From: Candidatus Peribacterales bacterium
GTDB lineage: Bacteria > Patescibacteriota > Gracilibacteria > Peribacterales > Peribacteraceae
Assembly (NCBI GenBank): GCA_020059985.1
Contig: JAGVCI010000058.1
Span: 1-5,791, forward strand
Direction: 5' to 3'
DNA: 5,791 bases
In this document: positions 4,959 to 5,791 of the stretch, one piece after another
How the letters are laid out: every line of letters begins with the position of its first letter
How positions within the stretch are numbered: position 1 is the first letter of the stretch
Made by a program: the position numbers and the translations under genes
The notes under the pieces: model-generated
The model's database searches: none
Seen by the model: only the letters and a program-made list of their open reading frames with translations
Told to the model about the DNA's origin: nothing

Positions 4959-5791
4959 TCAAAACTCGCACCGGGCAGTGATCCCCGTCGAAAGTGTGCG
5001 GCCATCCTGGGACCGAAGTGAAAGTTCCGACGCATTGATGGTGAATTGATCGTGGGAAGTTTTGGAGTAGAGCACTCCGGAAAGGAGACGATGAAAACTT
5101 TCCGCAGTGTCGTGCTTCGCGTAACCATTGAGGAGAAGAAATGCAGGACTCTCGCTCAGGATGCTCGCACAGTCTTCGAGAAGCGGAGCCAAGTCACGTT
5201 CCATCCTCCATGTTTTTCCAGTCTGCGCATGTCCGTACGCCGGAGGGTCGAGAATAATCGCGTCGTATTTTTTTCCACGTTTACGTTCGCGCGCGACGAA
5301 CACCGATACATCATCAAAGATCCAGCGCACACGATCAGCGGGAAGCGCATTGAGAACAGTATTTTCTTTTGCCCAGGTGAGTGCAGGTTTCGATGCGTCG
5401 ACGTGCGTGACGAAGTGTCCATCCTTCGCGAGTGCGACGGTGGCAGCACCGGTGTACGCGAAGAGGTTGAGCACGATTAATGACCGACCCTTCCCTTTCT
5501 CTCGCGCCCACTGCCAGTTACTTTCCTGTTCGGGAAACACTCCCGTGTGTTTGTACGGCGTGAGTCGCACGATCAGTTTGAGATCACCGAACTCGACCGT
5601 CCATCGGCTCGGCATCGCACTCGTTGTCGTCCAATCCCCTTTCCCTTTCTCTCCTTCGTAAATGGCATCGACGTCCCGCCAGAGCTTTTGGTTCTGCATT
5701 TCTCCCGTCGCCGTCGGATCCGGACGAACCAAGTGGTGAGGACCCCACTGTTCTAAACGCTTGCCGTCGCCAAAATCGAGGAGGGAATACA
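4959..5791 (-). CDS. Class I SAM-dependent methyltransferase (PF10672/RlmI-like), 5' end cut by window edge
   Basis: The frame stays open to the right edge. The 19 codons before the in-frame TTG at 5732 read YSLLDFGDGKRLEQWGPHH, which fits the N-terminus of this family, so the true start is at or beyond 5791. Visible features in order: RPDPTATG; an HTGVFPEQESNW block before the fold; SAM motif I as LNLFAYTGAATVALA (from about 5468); an acidic motif II, HVDASKPALTWAKEN; and the motif IV signature DPPAYG (5279-5262), followed by KTWRMERDL. This is the Rossmann methyltransferase of the group that includes 23S rRNA methylases RlmI and RlmK. RlmI-type m5C enzymes carry a TCSC-like cysteine motif after motif IV. 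Here the matching strand reads AFLLLNGYAKHDT with no Cys, and no PUA domain is visible. The substrate is therefore unassigned, and an RNA m5C reaction looks unlikely. Confidence 0.85.
   Translation of the reverse strand, partial: YSLLDFGDGKRLEQWGPHHLVRPDPTATGEMQNQKLWRDVDAIYEGEKGKGDWTTTSAMPSRWTVEFGDLKLIVRLTPYKHTGVFPEQESNWQWAREKGKGRSLIVLNLFAYTGAATVALAKDGHFVTHVDASKPALTWAKENTVLNALPADRVRWIFDDVSVFVARERKRGKKYDAIILDPPAYGHAQTGKTWRMERDLAPLLEDCASILSESPAFLLLNGYAKHDTAESFHRLLSGVLYSKTSHDQFTINASELSLRSQDGRTLSTGITARCEF

Noticed and set aside
4832..5128. Minus-strand ORF bridging the methyltransferase 3' end and the Tyr-rich gene
   Set aside because: It overlaps two better-supported frames and reads as a frame-shifted shadow of the methyltransferase. 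The GGGAGG nearby also sits 7 bases from a GTG in this frame, but that frame ends after 24 codons with no recognisable sequence.
5046..5661. Plus-strand ORFs opposite the methyltransferase
   Set aside because: They are antisense shadows; the minus-strand frame carries the intact SAM and DPPAYG motifs.
1..5791. Recoded stop (TGA as Gly or Trp), as in some CPR lineages
   Set aside because: TGA ends the methyltransferase and the small membrane protein at plausible lengths, and no gene needs TGA read-through.

Overview
The window reads as ordinary bacterial chromosome, roughly half G+C, using the standard code (TAA, TAG and TGA all end genes; TGG is Trp). It holds eight protein genes, seven on the minus strand and one on the plus strand. 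The outermost two run off the window edges. I see no rRNA, tRNA, CRISPR array, transposase or phage gene. A class F-type sortase with a sorting-signal substrate points to a single-membrane, Gram-positive-like envelope. Together with the small hypothetical proteins and several apparently leaderless genes, this would suit a Patescibacteria/CPR lineage or a similar monoderm. That placement is inference and weakly held.

Left part (1-2738, all minus strand, so read right to left). A secreted RTX-type calcium-binding repeat protein (2554-1226) is followed, with a 20-base overlap, by a class F sortase (1245-568). The RTX protein ends in LPPAG, a short hydrophobic segment and an Arg-containing tail. 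It therefore looks like the dedicated substrate of the neighbouring sortase: a two-gene surface-display unit. Further downstream a DUF2975 four-helix membrane protein (468 to beyond position 1) has its own likely promoter.

Middle (2739-3538). A DUF1801 (YdhG/frataxin-like fold) protein lies downstream of an 86-residue protein with two membrane helices. Both are on the minus strand. A 74-base divergent gap separates the small membrane gene from the plus-strand gene.

Right part (3539-5791). A plus-strand tandem-domain VOC/PhnB-like protein converges, two bases apart, on a minus-strand Tyr-rich exported or membrane-anchored protein of unknown family. Upstream of that lies a class I SAM-dependent methyltransferase related to the RlmI group (PF10672-like), cut by the right edge.

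The most interesting points are the sortase/LPPAG-RTX pair, cysteines spaced in multiples of about one beta-roll turn within the RTX repeats, and a TAnnnT box exactly six bases before the start codon of three neighbouring genes that lack a Shine-Dalgarno. The last suggests leaderless transcription.
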